Source of the DNA: Thermocladium sp. UBA166
Lineage (GTDB): Archaea; Thermoproteota; Thermoprotei; Thermoproteales; Thermocladiaceae
NCBI GenBank assembly: GCA_002508315.1
Contig: DAHE01000047.1
Coordinates: forward strand, 27,596-34,450
DNA: 6,855 nucleotides
Direction of reading: 5' to 3'
Below the pieces are notes generated by a model. The model was not told the origin of the DNA. It did not search any database and saw nothing but the letters and a program-made list of their open reading frames with translations. The translations under genes and the position numbers were made by a program. Positions within the stretch are counted from its first letter, which is position 1, and each line of letters opens with the position of its first letter. Of this stretch, positions 1-5,542 are shown one piece after another.

Positions 1-342
1 AAAATGAGCGCCCCACCTGGAGTTGCAGTAGACGTGCTTTCCGTTAATGATGCGGCATCAAAGATACTGGCCAATTCATATGATAGAGAACGGGTAATGC
101 TAATAGTGGACTCCCCTAAATCGCTATACGAGCTAATAAGGCAGGGAGCGCGGATAAGCGAAGCAAATCTAGGCAATCTGGGCGGGGGAAAGCCTGGATC
201 CAGGAAATTAACAAAATCGACATACCTAACCGAGGAGGATGAGAATATTTTAAGGGAACTCCTCAACATGGGAATCAAGATAACGGTGAGAATGATGCCG
301 ACAGACAAGGAGGAGAATTTATCCGCTCTTTTAAAGAAATAA
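1..342 (+). CDS. PTS mannose/fructose/sorbose-family IIB subunit, C-terminal part (5' end outside window)
   Basis: In this family, IIB carries the phosphoryl group from IIA to the sugar entering through the IIC/IID membrane subunits. The visible 113 residues match the C-terminal two thirds of the roughly 160-residue IIB fold. The landmarks in order are APPGV followed by VDVLSV, then LIVDSPKSLYELI, the NLGNL segment, the KLTKSTYL strand, the EEDENIL helix, and IKITVRMMPTDK. Family members read APPGVKVDVLSV at the first of these, and about 45-50 residues precede it, so the ATG at 4 is internal (the codon before it is AAA, Lys) and the true start lies upstream. The phosphorylated histidine of the family is in the missing N-terminal part and cannot be checked. 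The stop is 15 bases from the end of convergent nagA. Sugar specificity cannot be read here; nagA next door suggests an N-acetylhexosamine. Partner subunits may lie just upstream. Confidence 0.88.
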   Translation, partial: KMSAPPGVAVDVLSVNDAASKILANSYDRERVMLIVDSPKSLYELIRQGARISEANLGNLGGGKPGSRKLTKSTYLTEEDENILRELLNMGIKITVRMMPTDKEENLSALLKK

Positions 343-357
343 ACATCCATGCATTAA

Positions 358-1503
358 TTACGTGGCGGAGTAAATTCTCTCTCCGCCTATGAATGAGTGA
401 ATCACCCTGTACTTATCATCCAGCGCCACGAAATCCGCCGCGCAACCCGGTCTCAAGCACCCCACTCCCTGAAGCCCAAGCGAGCGGGCTGGCGCCGCGG
501 TTGCCATGCTGATAGCCGTGGTGGGCTTGATTCCCAAGGAGATCATGTTCCGCACGGCCCTGTCCAGGGTCAACGTGCTGCCGGCAAGCGTTCCATCCCG
601 TAAGGTGGCCTTACCATTAGCAACCATCACCCTCAGCCCGCCTAGCTCGTACTCCCCATCGCTGAGCCCCGCGGCTGCTATCGCGTCAGTTATCAATACA
701 ATCCTATGAGGACCGGCGTACCTCACCGCGAATAACACGGCCTCCGGCCTCAAGTGTATTAAGTCCACTATTAGCTCCAGGTATACGTTCTCGTTGTCCA
801 TCAACGCCATGACTGTGCCCGGATCCCTGTGATGTATCCCCTTCATGGCATCGAATAGATGAGTGGCCCGGCTTGCTCCAAGGGCTATGGCCTTGGTCGT
901 GGTCTCATAATCCGCGTTGGTGTGGCCCACGCTGATTATCACGCCGCGCGAGACTGCGCGCTGTATCAACTCCATTGCGCCCTTCACGTCGGGAGCAACA
1001 TGCATGAGAAGAAGCATATCGCCCACCATATCCAAGTACTGCTTAAGCTCGTCCAGATTAGGGGCGCGTATCGCCTCTGGATTCTGGGCTCCCCGCCGCT
1101 CCGGGTTTATGTATGGACCCTCCAATCCTATCCCCACCGCCTTGGCGCCCTGCAATTCCTTTCTTCCGCTTATCAATAGATTAAGAACTCTAAGTATGTC
1201 CTCATGCCGCGCGGAGACCAGCGTGGGCACGAACGAGGTCACCCCGAACCTAGCCAAGTTGATCGACATTCCATTTAACTCCTTAACGCTCGTGGACCTC
1301 GTCACGTCAAACCCGCAACAGCCATGTATGTGGGTATCAATATACCCAGGCGCAATCGATAAACCCCTCAAATCAACATCGCCGGGCATCCCTCCAGCAT
1401 CGCGTACTTCCTCTATCACCCCGTGGCGGATTATGATGGATGCATCATGAATTGATTGATAGGGGGTATACATGGTATCTACCTTGATTACCTTCTCAGC
1501 CAT
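358..1503 (-). CDS. nagA: N-acetylglucosamine-6-phosphate deacetylase
   Basis: This cytoplasmic amidohydrolase removes acetate from GlcNAc-6-phosphate (or GalNAc-6-phosphate) to give the amino-sugar phosphate. At 381 residues it is full length. A short beta domain (about 1-50) is followed by the TIM-barrel landmarks: PGYIDTHIHG with HxH at H58/H60, the metal-ligand glutamate in LEGPYINP (E128), SVGHTNA (H194), THLFDAM (H215), H250, catalytic aspartate D273 in LITDAIAAAG, and DGTLAGSTLTLDRAVRN near 303-319. The intact HxH suggests the binuclear-metal type rather than the E. coli type, which has lost it. Two positions differ from E. coli: Q140 stands where E. coli has H143, and the usual DG-x-H reads DLIH. 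The ATG at 1503 is chosen because a TATA-like box lies about 27 bases upstream, fitting a leaderless transcript. The gene is convergent with the PTS IIB gene, whose product could supply its substrate. Confidence 0.93.
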   Translation of the reverse strand: MAEKVIKVDTMYTPYQSIHDASIIIRHGVIEEVRDAGGMPGDVDLRGLSIAPGYIDTHIHGCCGFDVTRSTSVKELNGMSINLARFGVTSFVPTLVSARHEDILRVLNLLISGRKELQGAKAVGIGLEGPYINPERRGAQNPEAIRAPNLDELKQYLDMVGDMLLLMHVAPDVKGAMELIQRAVSRGVIISVGHTNADYETTTKAIALGASRATHLFDAMKGIHHRDPGTVMALMDNENVYLELIVDLIHLRPEAVLFAVRYAGPHRIVLITDAIAAAGLSDGEYELGGLRVMVANGKATLRDGTLAGSTLTLDRAVRNMISLGIKPTTAISMATAAPARSLGLQGVGCLRPGCAADFVALDDKYRVIHSFIGGERIYSAT

Positions 1504-1524
1504 GCATGTGAATCATCGCGTCCC

Positions 1525-1535
1525 TAATAAATATT
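1525..1535 (-). promoter_or_regulatory. TATA-like promoter of nagA
   Basis: On the minus strand this reads AATATTTATTA and is centred about 27 bases upstream of the nagA ATG. That spacing would put transcription initiation on or next to the start codon. No Shine-Dalgarno sequence precedes the ATG, supporting a leaderless mRNA. A second A/T-rich stretch (1539-1548) lies further upstream and could be an alternative box. Confidence 0.5.
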
Positions 1536-1635
1536 GATCTATATATTTGAACGCATTAATGGATCGGCCCCCCTCCTCCTTCCACATTACTGAAAAGCTA
1601 GCTCGTCCCTCCCTTCATCAATGAATTAATCGCCC

Positions 1636-1651
1636 CAAAAAGGTTTATATA
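1636..1651 (+). promoter_or_regulatory. BRE plus TATA box of the trxB operon
   Basis: A purine-rich BRE-like stretch (CAAAAAGG, 1636-1643) directly precedes the TATA box TTTATATA (1644-1651). The box is centred about 25 bases before the ATG at 1673. This is the best-formed archaeal promoter in the window and predicts a leaderless trxB-ykgJ transcript. Confidence 0.72.
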
Positions 1652-1672
1652 GAGTTTTTCCTCGTTAAGGCC

Positions 1673-2674
1673 ATGTCATTATCCCTCGGCAGTTTAGAGC
1701 TTGCGGGAGATGTGGTTGATGAGCTCAAATCCAAGCTATTGGACGTCATAATAGTGGGCGGGGGGCCGGCTGGCCTGAATGCCGCTTTATACGCCGCCCG
1801 CTATAAGCTCTCGACCGCCGTGATAAGCGAGGACGTGGGGGGCCAGGTTGGGAAGGCTGGGTGGGTGGAGAATTACCTGGGCTATGAGAGAATAATGGGG
1901 CCTGACTTGGTCAGCAAGTTCGAGCAGCACGTGAAGAGCTACGGAGTGCCGTTCCTGCTGGACTCCGTGGTGGCGGTGAGGAGAGACGGGGATTCATTCG
2001 TGGTGACGACGTCCTCGGGCGATGACTTGAGGAGCAGGACGGTGATATTGGCGGTGGGGGAGAGGAGGAGGAAGTTAAACGTGAAGGGTGAGAAGGAGTT
2101 TGATGGGAAGGGCGTGTCCTACTGCGCGCCGTGCGACGCCCCGCTATTCAAGGATAAGGTGGTGGCCGTGGTGGGGGGTGGGGACGCCGCCGCCAGCGCG
2201 TCGCTCCTACTGACGGAGTACGCCAAGAAGGTCTACATTATACACAGGCGAGACAAGCTAAGGGCAGAGCCCACCTACCAGGACATGCTGAGGCGGAACC
2301 CCAAGATAGAGATACTGTGGAACACGGTGGTGAAGGAATTGAGGGGGGACAAGCTACTGCGATCCGCGATCCTCCAGAGGACCGATACGGGGCAGGAGTA
2401 CGGCTTATCCATAGACGGCATATTCGTGGAGATAGGGGCAGAGCCCCCCGTGGAGTTATTCAGGGGGATTGGGTTGAAGACGGATGAGCGGGGATACGTC
2501 GCCGTGAATAACTTAATGGAGACAAGCGAGCCCGGCATATACGCCGCCGGGGACGCGGTCAACATAACCCCGCTTGACTTCAGGCAAATAACTGTGGCGG
2601 CGGGCCAAGGCGCATTGGCGGCCTACTCGGCCTATAACTACATCCTGAAGAGGTACGGCCAGGTAAGACAATGA
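1673..2674 (+). CDS. trxB: Thioredoxin reductase (FAD/NAD(P)H-dependent)
   Basis: This cytosolic flavoenzyme passes electrons from NAD(P)H through FAD and a redox-active disulfide to thioredoxin-like proteins. Its 333 residues include the FAD-binding GGGPAG (29-34), GGQVGKAGWVENYLGY (56-71), the redox pair C151-A-P-C154-D, the nucleotide-binding GGGDAA (168-173), HRRD (191-194) and the FAD motif YAAGDAVN (290-297) followed by the RQITVAAGQGA helix. HRR after the second Rossmann motif favours NADPH, although some archaeal relatives are not strict. About 24 residues precede the first Rossmann strand, longer than in E. coli. The ATG at 1673 is supported by the promoter spacing. The stop overlaps the start of the cysteine-cluster gene by ATGA, so the two are probably translated together. 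All key residues are intact. Confidence 0.95.
   Translation: MSLSLGSLELAGDVVDELKSKLLDVIIVGGGPAGLNAALYAARYKLSTAVISEDVGGQVGKAGWVENYLGYERIMGPDLVSKFEQHVKSYGVPFLLDSVVAVRRDGDSFVVTTSSGDDLRSRTVILAVGERRRKLNVKGEKEFDGKGVSYCAPCDAPLFKDKVVAVVGGGDAAASASLLLTEYAKKVYIIHRRDKLRAEPTYQDMLRRNPKIEILWNTVVKELRGDKLLRSAILQRTDTGQEYGLSIDGIFVEIGAEPPVELFRGIGLKTDERGYVAVNNLMETSEPGIYAAGDAVNITPLDFRQITVAAGQGALAAYSAYNYILKRYGQVRQ
2661..2664 (+). promoter_or_regulatory. Shine-Dalgarno-like site for the cysteine-cluster gene
   Basis: AGGT lies six bases before the ATG at 2671, inside the end of trxB. The leaderless first gene lacks such a site, whereas an internal operon gene would need one. Together with the ATGA overlap it supports translation from the trxB mRNA. 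Confidence 0.4.
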
Positions 2675-3114
2675 TACGAGTGGTGAGTAATCCAGCCGAG
2701 GCCGAGGTAAGGTTCGAGTGCACCATGTGCGGGGAGTGCTGCTTGGGAACCAGCATGGAGCTGCTGGCCGATGACTTGGAGAGAATAACTGGGCTGGGGT
2801 ATGCATTGAATCAATTCGCGGCGAGGGGGAGCGATGGCGTGTGGAGGCTTAGGAACGTCGATGGGCATTGCGTCTTCTACGACCCCAACTCCAAGCGATG
2901 CAGTATATATGAGAGCAGACCCATCGGCTGCAGGCTCTACCCCCTTAACTACGATGACGAGGAGGGGGCCGTGGTGGACAAGGCGTGCCCTGCCTGGCGA
3001 ACCGTCCCCCCATCAGAGAAGAAGCGGCTTAGCCGAGTGCTTCAACTATTCGTGGAGGAGACGCAGCGCACAGACGACGAGGTAAGGCTGCTCAGGCTGA
3101 TGGGCAAGCTGTAA
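2671..3114 (+). CDS. YkgJ-family cysteine cluster protein (zinc/iron-chelating type)
   Basis: This is a 147-residue protein with eight cysteines at 17, 20, 23, 24, 67, 77, 87 and 106. The first four form CTMCGECC, the family's CxxCGxCC signature. The rest follow the expected pattern: a cysteine before FYDP, another in RCSIYESRPIGCRLYPL, and a last one in the CPAW segment. Families of this type are predicted to bind zinc or iron, possibly as an Fe-S cluster; the reaction is unknown, and some relatives are linked to protein methylation (FliB-like). The charged C-terminal region (about 113-147) is probably helical. The start codon shares four bases with the trxB stop, so it is co-transcribed and probably coupled to trxB. 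That pairing suggests, by inference only, that its cysteines or cluster are maintained by the thioredoxin system. No signal peptide or membrane segment is seen. Confidence 0.82.
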   Translation: MIRVVSNPAEAEVRFECTMCGECCLGTSMELLADDLERITGLGYALNQFAARGSDGVWRLRNVDGHCVFYDPNSKRCSIYESRPIGCRLYPLNYDDEEGAVVDKACPAWRTVPPSEKKRLSRVLQLFVEETQRTDDEVRLLRLMGKL

Positions 3115-3115
3115 C

Positions 3116-3128
3116 CCAAGTTACTTGG
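3116..3128 (+). other. Short hairpin just after the trxB operon
   Basis: CCAAG, loop TTA, CTTGG form a perfect 5-bp stem starting one base after the stop codon of the cysteine-cluster gene. There is no T-tract after it, so it is not a classical archaeal terminator. It may still mark or protect the mRNA 3' end. Confidence 0.3.
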
Positions 3129-3166
3129 ATTGATCCCCCCACGGTGGGCAGTACCTAGAGAAACGC

Positions 3167-3174
3167 CAATTTAG
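3167..3174 (+). promoter_or_regulatory. Weak TATA-like box for the YwiC-like gene
   Basis: CAATTTAG is centred about 25 bases before the ATG at 3195, with a purine-rich AGAGAAACG immediately upstream that could act as BRE. The match is weak, but the spacing is the same as at the other leaderless genes in this window. Confidence 0.35.
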
Positions 3175-3194
3175 GCCCTATAGTGGGCAAAACC

Positions 3195-3959
3195 ATGCAG
3201 TCAAGACAACCTGTTCAGTCGAGGCCACGCTCATCGCACGTGGACAGCGGGGCGTTCTCCGCAATCATAGTAACCTACGCGTTGGCGTTGTCCACGGCCG
3301 CTGCGTTGGGCGACCTGAACCCCGCGAGGATAGCCCTAGTGACCCTACTGGTCGCCGCTAATGCGGCTAGCCTAGTGAGGGTGCACCTTAGATTGGTATC
3401 GAGGCCCAGGAAGTCCGACTACGCATTGCTGCTAATCAACGTCGCGCCGTACCTCTACATCCTATACGCTGCGCCCCAACCATGGCTGGCCCTATCCGTG
3501 ATTCCCCTCGCCGTGTTCTTATGGGAAGCACTCCACGGAAGAGGGAGGGGGGGCGTGGCCAACGTCGCTGGAACCGCGCTGCTTGCATCCGCCTACCTGC
3601 CTTGGCTAGTCATGATGGGAGAAAAGCCTTCCCTGGCCGCCATAAACGCCGCATCCATATGGTTGGCGTACCACGTGTTCTCGGCGATATACGTGGAGGG
3701 AAAGCTTCCGTTTAGGGCCATCAAGCCGTGGGCCGCATCCATATGGTGGTTATTAGTGCTTCCGCCGCTGGCGTACACATCCATGAGCACAGGCCTTTAC
3801 CTGGCCCTGGCGGAGCCAACGGTTAGGGCCGTCTACTCCCTCAGGGAGGGGAAGGTGAACCGCAGTGGGTTGCGAGATAGAGTGAGGAGAATCGGTACCG
3901 CGCTGCTGCTGGAATCAATAACCATCGCGGCGCTGTTGTCAATACTGCTCATAAAATGA
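3195..3959 (+). CDS. Polytopic membrane protein, YwiC-like
   Basis: This hydrophobic protein of 254 residues has roughly seven or eight membrane segments after a short basic N-terminus. Counted from the ATG at 3195, hydrophobic stretches lie near 19-38, 45-61, 76-93, 96-111, 121-142, 147-166, 180-206 and 234-253. The order HVDSGAFSAII, then a basic RVHLRLVSRPRKSDY loop, then VANVAGTALLASAYLPW, then a VFSAIYVEGKL segment resembles the YwiC-like family, whose function is unknown. The assignment rests on recalled pattern, not a search. A GTG at 3183 would add four residues; the ATG is preferred because a weak TATA-like box lies about 25 bases upstream and neither start has a Shine-Dalgarno sequence. 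A palindromic hairpin begins 11 bases after the stop. No catalytic motif is recognised. Confidence 0.7.
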   Translation: MQSRQPVQSRPRSSHVDSGAFSAIIVTYALALSTAAALGDLNPARIALVTLLVAANAASLVRVHLRLVSRPRKSDYALLLINVAPYLYILYAAPQPWLALSVIPLAVFLWEALHGRGRGGVANVAGTALLASAYLPWLVMMGEKPSLAAINAASIWLAYHVFSAIYVEGKLPFRAIKPWAASIWWLLVLPPLAYTSMSTGLYLALAEPTVRAVYSLREGKVNRSGLRDRVRRIGTALLLESITIAALLSILLIK

Positions 3960-3969
3960 AGAACAAAAA

Positions 3970-3987
3970 CCCGCCCTTAAGGGTGGG
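3970..3987. repeat. Palindromic end hairpin A
   Basis: CCCGCCC, TTAA, GGGTGGG form a 7-bp stem with one G-T wobble, starting 11 bases after the stop of the YwiC-like gene. Its reverse complement, with flanks, resembles hairpin B at 4217-4236. No T-tract follows, so it is not called a terminator, though it could influence the 3' end of the upstream mRNA. Confidence 0.6.
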
Positions 3988-4131
3988 GTGGTTCACACTA
4001 CTCACTTAACCGAACATCGAGACTACACCGTGAAGCGAAAGAGCCCCACTGAAAGAATAGAATATTCGCTTAAGGAGGTCCCCTCGTTTAAATCCTCTCT
4101 GTTCCGTGGACGGCGTATTATTTCAGTGAAG

Positions 4132-4164
4132 TAGTTGCGTGTCCAATTATTGGTAACGCAATTA
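4132..4164. repeat. Long internal hairpin
   Basis: TTGCGT (4135-4140) pairs perfectly with ACGCAA (4156-4161). The outer part extends through a G-T wobble and two A-T pairs to 4132 and 4164. After a 2x2 internal loop, CCAA (4143-4146) pairs with TTGG (4150-4153) around a TTA loop. It is one of the strongest hairpins in the noncoding region and lies inside the palindrome-bounded segment. Confidence 0.55.
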
Positions 4165-4216
4165 ACAACGATTAAACAAAGATGAATTCAATACTAAACT
4201 TCGCGATGACTGACCT

Positions 4217-4236
4217 CCCCACCTTAAAAGGCGGGG
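4217..4236. repeat. Palindromic end hairpin B
   Basis: CCCCACCT (4217-4224) pairs with AGGCGGGG (4229-4236) around a TAAA loop, with one A-C mismatch on the plus strand that becomes a G-U wobble if transcribed from the minus strand. With its flanks (TGACCT before, TTTC after) it is an imperfect inverted copy of hairpin A about 230 bases away. Confidence 0.6.
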
Positions 4237-4245
4237 TTTCGCCGT

Positions 4246-4457
4246 TGATTTTATCTGTGAAGCAATAAATCTGGGGGGAGGGGGCGACGCTGATTAATGT
4301 GAAACGAGGCTGATAAGGCCCCACCGCACCTAGGAGAAGAGTGGGAGTGGTGGCTCTAGTCGTTTCGTGGGGTGGGGTGCAAGGGTCTGAATCGCCTAGG
4401 CTGGGGATTGCCTATCGTCAGCGGCGGTGATTCTGCGCCCGTGGTCGCGTGGGATCG
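4246..4457. other. Noncoding GC-rich stretch with possible pseudoknot
   Basis: Stops interrupt the frames I followed across this stretch and no protein motif was recognised. Two 7-bp complementary pairs interleave: GAAACGA (4301-4307) with TCGTTTC (4360-4366), and CCCCACC (4319-4325) with GGTGGGG (4371-4377), the arrangement of an H-type pseudoknot. A nested alternative pairs CCACC (4321-4325) with GGTGG (4349-4353). CCTAGG occurs twice (4329-4334 and 4395-4400). No tRNA, C/D-box or RNase P signature was recognised. It may be an unknown small RNA or eroded sequence. Confidence 0.3.
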
Positions 4458-4467
4458 GCTTATTAAC
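4458..4467 (+). promoter_or_regulatory. TATA-like promoter of the nickel-transporter-like gene
   Basis: GCTTATTAAC is centred about 26 bases before the GTG at 4488, the same geometry as the other leaderless promoters here. It is the main reason for choosing this GTG as the start of the interrupted gene. Confidence 0.5.
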
Positions 4468-4487
4468 GCCGTTCTCTTCGACAATTC

Positions 4488-5050
4488 GTGTTTGATCTAT
4501 ACATAATCGCCGCGGGATTGTTGCTGGGCGTTGCCCATGGGGTTGAGCCTGATCATTTGGCTTCAATATCCCTATCTAGGAAGGGGCGATGGGTGGTCTC
4601 TACTTTGGGCTTGGGCATGGCCTTGGCTTCCTCGCGATAGCCCTCCCCCTGGTTCTGGTCATGCGTTCCTTGCCGTACAAGGCGGCCGTCGACGATGCCG
4701 CTCTAGCTGTGTCCCTGGCCATTGCCTGCGTTGCCGTTTACTCTGCGGCGAAGGGGATAGACTTAGAGCTGGGGTTCCGGGGCGCGCAGGGGCTTGGAGT
4801 GCTTCAGGGAGCCCTAGCCTTAACGCCGACCAAGGTATTAGTCATCGCCCTGGCCGCTGCCGTCAACGTGTATATCGGCATAGCTACATTGGCCGCGTTC
4901 ACGCTGGGGTCCGTGGCCGTGATGGTGGCGTATGGGCGCGCCAGGGCGGCGATCCCCGGTGGGTTGGATAGGGCCATAACCATTGCCGTATCCCTGGCAT
5001 CCATAGTGTACGCCGCGCTGGGGTTGCTGGGGGTGGCGTACCTTGGCTAG
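4488..5050 (+). pseudogene. NiCoT/UreH-like nickel(cobalt) transporter, interrupted by an apparent -1 frameshift
   Basis: Read in two frames this is one membrane transporter of about 187 residues. The first frame starts at GTG 4488 and gives MFDLYIIAAGLLLG then H17-GVEP-D22-H23, the HX4DH metal-binding signature of NiCoT proteins, followed by LASISLSRKGRWV. It hits TAG at 4638-4640. The continuation lies in the -1 frame, whose own last upstream stop is at 4577-4579, and gives GLYFGLGHGLGF (the second conserved motif), then hydrophobic segments including LGVLQGALALTPTKVLVIAL, to the stop at 5050. The shift must fall between 4580 and 4637, plausibly near the G-rich stretch at 4583-4596. No classic X-XXY-YYZ slippery heptamer was found. 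The promoter is intact, so options are a recent one-base deletion, a sequencing error or programmed frameshifting. Length and motifs fit the short UreH-type branch. Read alone, the second frame is an ORF from ATG 4589. The stop lies five bases from the convergent regulator gene. Confidence 0.72.
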
Positions 5051-5055
5051 ATCCT

Positions 5056-5475
5056 TCACCTAATGGCCTCACGGAGCTTGCTCCATTGCTCCCTGAACTC
5101 CAGCGAGGAGAACACCACCAGGGCGGCTAGGGGTATGGCCGCCATTGGGTCCAACGCGATTGCCTTCACGGCCACGGCTACGGCGTAGGACGCCGCCAGC
5201 GAGGCGCTGAAGCCCAGGTAGAACGCCGCTCTCGGCAGGGCCTTGCTGCCTATTATTATCAATCCCTCAACCACCCCATTCCTCCTAACCGCGACGTACC
5301 CGCCCTCCTCCTTCACGGCCAGTCCAAGCCTCCTGAGGCGCTCCAAGTGGTGATAGGCAACGCCGGGGCTGGATAGTGAGAGGGACCTCTGAACCTCCCT
5401 AATGCTCATTGGCCTGCCCTCGCTCACCAATAATAGGTAAACCCTAAGCGCGGTGTCCCCCAGCTCATTGCCCAC
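5056..5475 (-). CDS. Winged-helix regulator with two C-terminal membrane helices
   Basis: This is a 139-residue protein. Residues 7-66 form a winged helix-turn-helix: helix TALRVYLLLVSEG, MSIREVQRSL, the recognition helix around SPGVAYHHLERLRRLGLA, then the wing KEEGGYVAVRRNG. Two hydrophobic segments follow (about 82-106 and 108-124), with a charged tail FREQWSKLREAIR. It is probably a membrane-tethered transcription factor, a layout common in archaea; its signal and targets are unknown. The start is GTG at 5475. Nearby ATGs are out of frame, and an A/T-rich box sits about 27 bases upstream, consistent with a leaderless transcript. It is divergent from the surface-protein gene (139-base gap) and convergent, with a five-base gap, with the interrupted nickel-transporter gene. 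Regulation of the surface protein or of itself is a reasonable guess, not shown. Confidence 0.8.
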   Translation of the reverse strand: MGNELGDTALRVYLLLVSEGRPMSIREVQRSLSLSSPGVAYHHLERLRRLGLAVKEEGGYVAVRRNGVVEGLIIIGSKALPRAAFYLGFSASLAASYAVAVAVKAIALDPMAAIPLAALVVFSSLEFREQWSKLREAIR

Positions 5476-5496
5476 GCCATTGCGCTAATTCAACTG

Positions 5497-5508
5497 CTTA
5501 AAAAACTA
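5497..5508 (-). promoter_or_regulatory. TATA-like promoter of the wHTH regulator
   Basis: On the minus strand this reads TAGTTTTTTAAG and is centred about 27 bases before the GTG at 5475. No Shine-Dalgarno sequence lies between box and start. Confidence 0.45.
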
Positions 5509-5542
5509 GCCGCTCGACGGGCACGTACCAATCCCTGGAACG

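Larger units (their letters stand above)
3961..4245. mobile_element. Putative ORF-less palindrome-bounded element (IS200/IS605-like relic or structured RNA)
   Basis: This segment of about 285 bases has no credible ORF and is bounded by two related hairpins in opposite orientation (3970-3987 and 4217-4236), both with a CCCCACC/TTAA/GGCGGG-type core. Between them are more complementary pairs: 4033-4039 with 4065-4071 (AAGCGAA/TTCGCTT), 4047-4054 with 4121-4128 (CACTGAAA/TTTCAGTG), a small CCG/CGG hairpin at 4104-4113, and a long hairpin at 4132-4164. The first two pairs interleave, so a pseudoknot is possible. Small non-autonomous elements derived from IS200/IS605-type transposons end in such palindromes, and TnpB-associated guide RNAs are folded from the same end regions. 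Assignment to that group is inference. No transposase or TnpB fragment is seen here, and the orientation is undecided. Confidence 0.4.

Noticed and set aside
4..6. ATG at position 4 as the true start of the PTS IIB gene
   Set aside because: The family has about 45-50 residues before this APPGV segment, including the active-site histidine, and the frame is open to the window edge; the gene most likely begins upstream.
917..1450. Long plus-strand open frame opposite nagA
   Set aside because: It is antisense to a gene with all catalytic motifs intact, and its translation shows no recognisable family or motif.
3988..4134. A 48-codon GTG-initiated open frame inside the palindrome-bounded segment
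   Set aside because: It starts within the arm of hairpin A, has no promoter or Shine-Dalgarno support, shows no family resemblance, and its sequence is better explained by the inverted repeats.
4246..4457. RNase P RNA, SRP RNA, tRNA or C/D-box RNA in the GC-rich noncoding stretch
   Set aside because: None of the conserved core sequences (GAGGAAA-type, T-loop, RTGATGA with CTGA pairs) could be found on either strand.
4509..4520. GCCGCGGGATTG, similar to the tRNA 3' end, as a possible attachment-site copy
   Set aside because: It matches only part of the tRNA end with a difference in the middle, and it lies in the coding start of the transporter gene; most likely chance.
4531..4971. Open frame of 146 codons overlapping the nickel-transporter region
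   Set aside because: The translation is Arg/Gly/Pro-rich without membrane pattern and runs out of frame with the clear transporter sequence; it is a shadow of that GC-rich gene.
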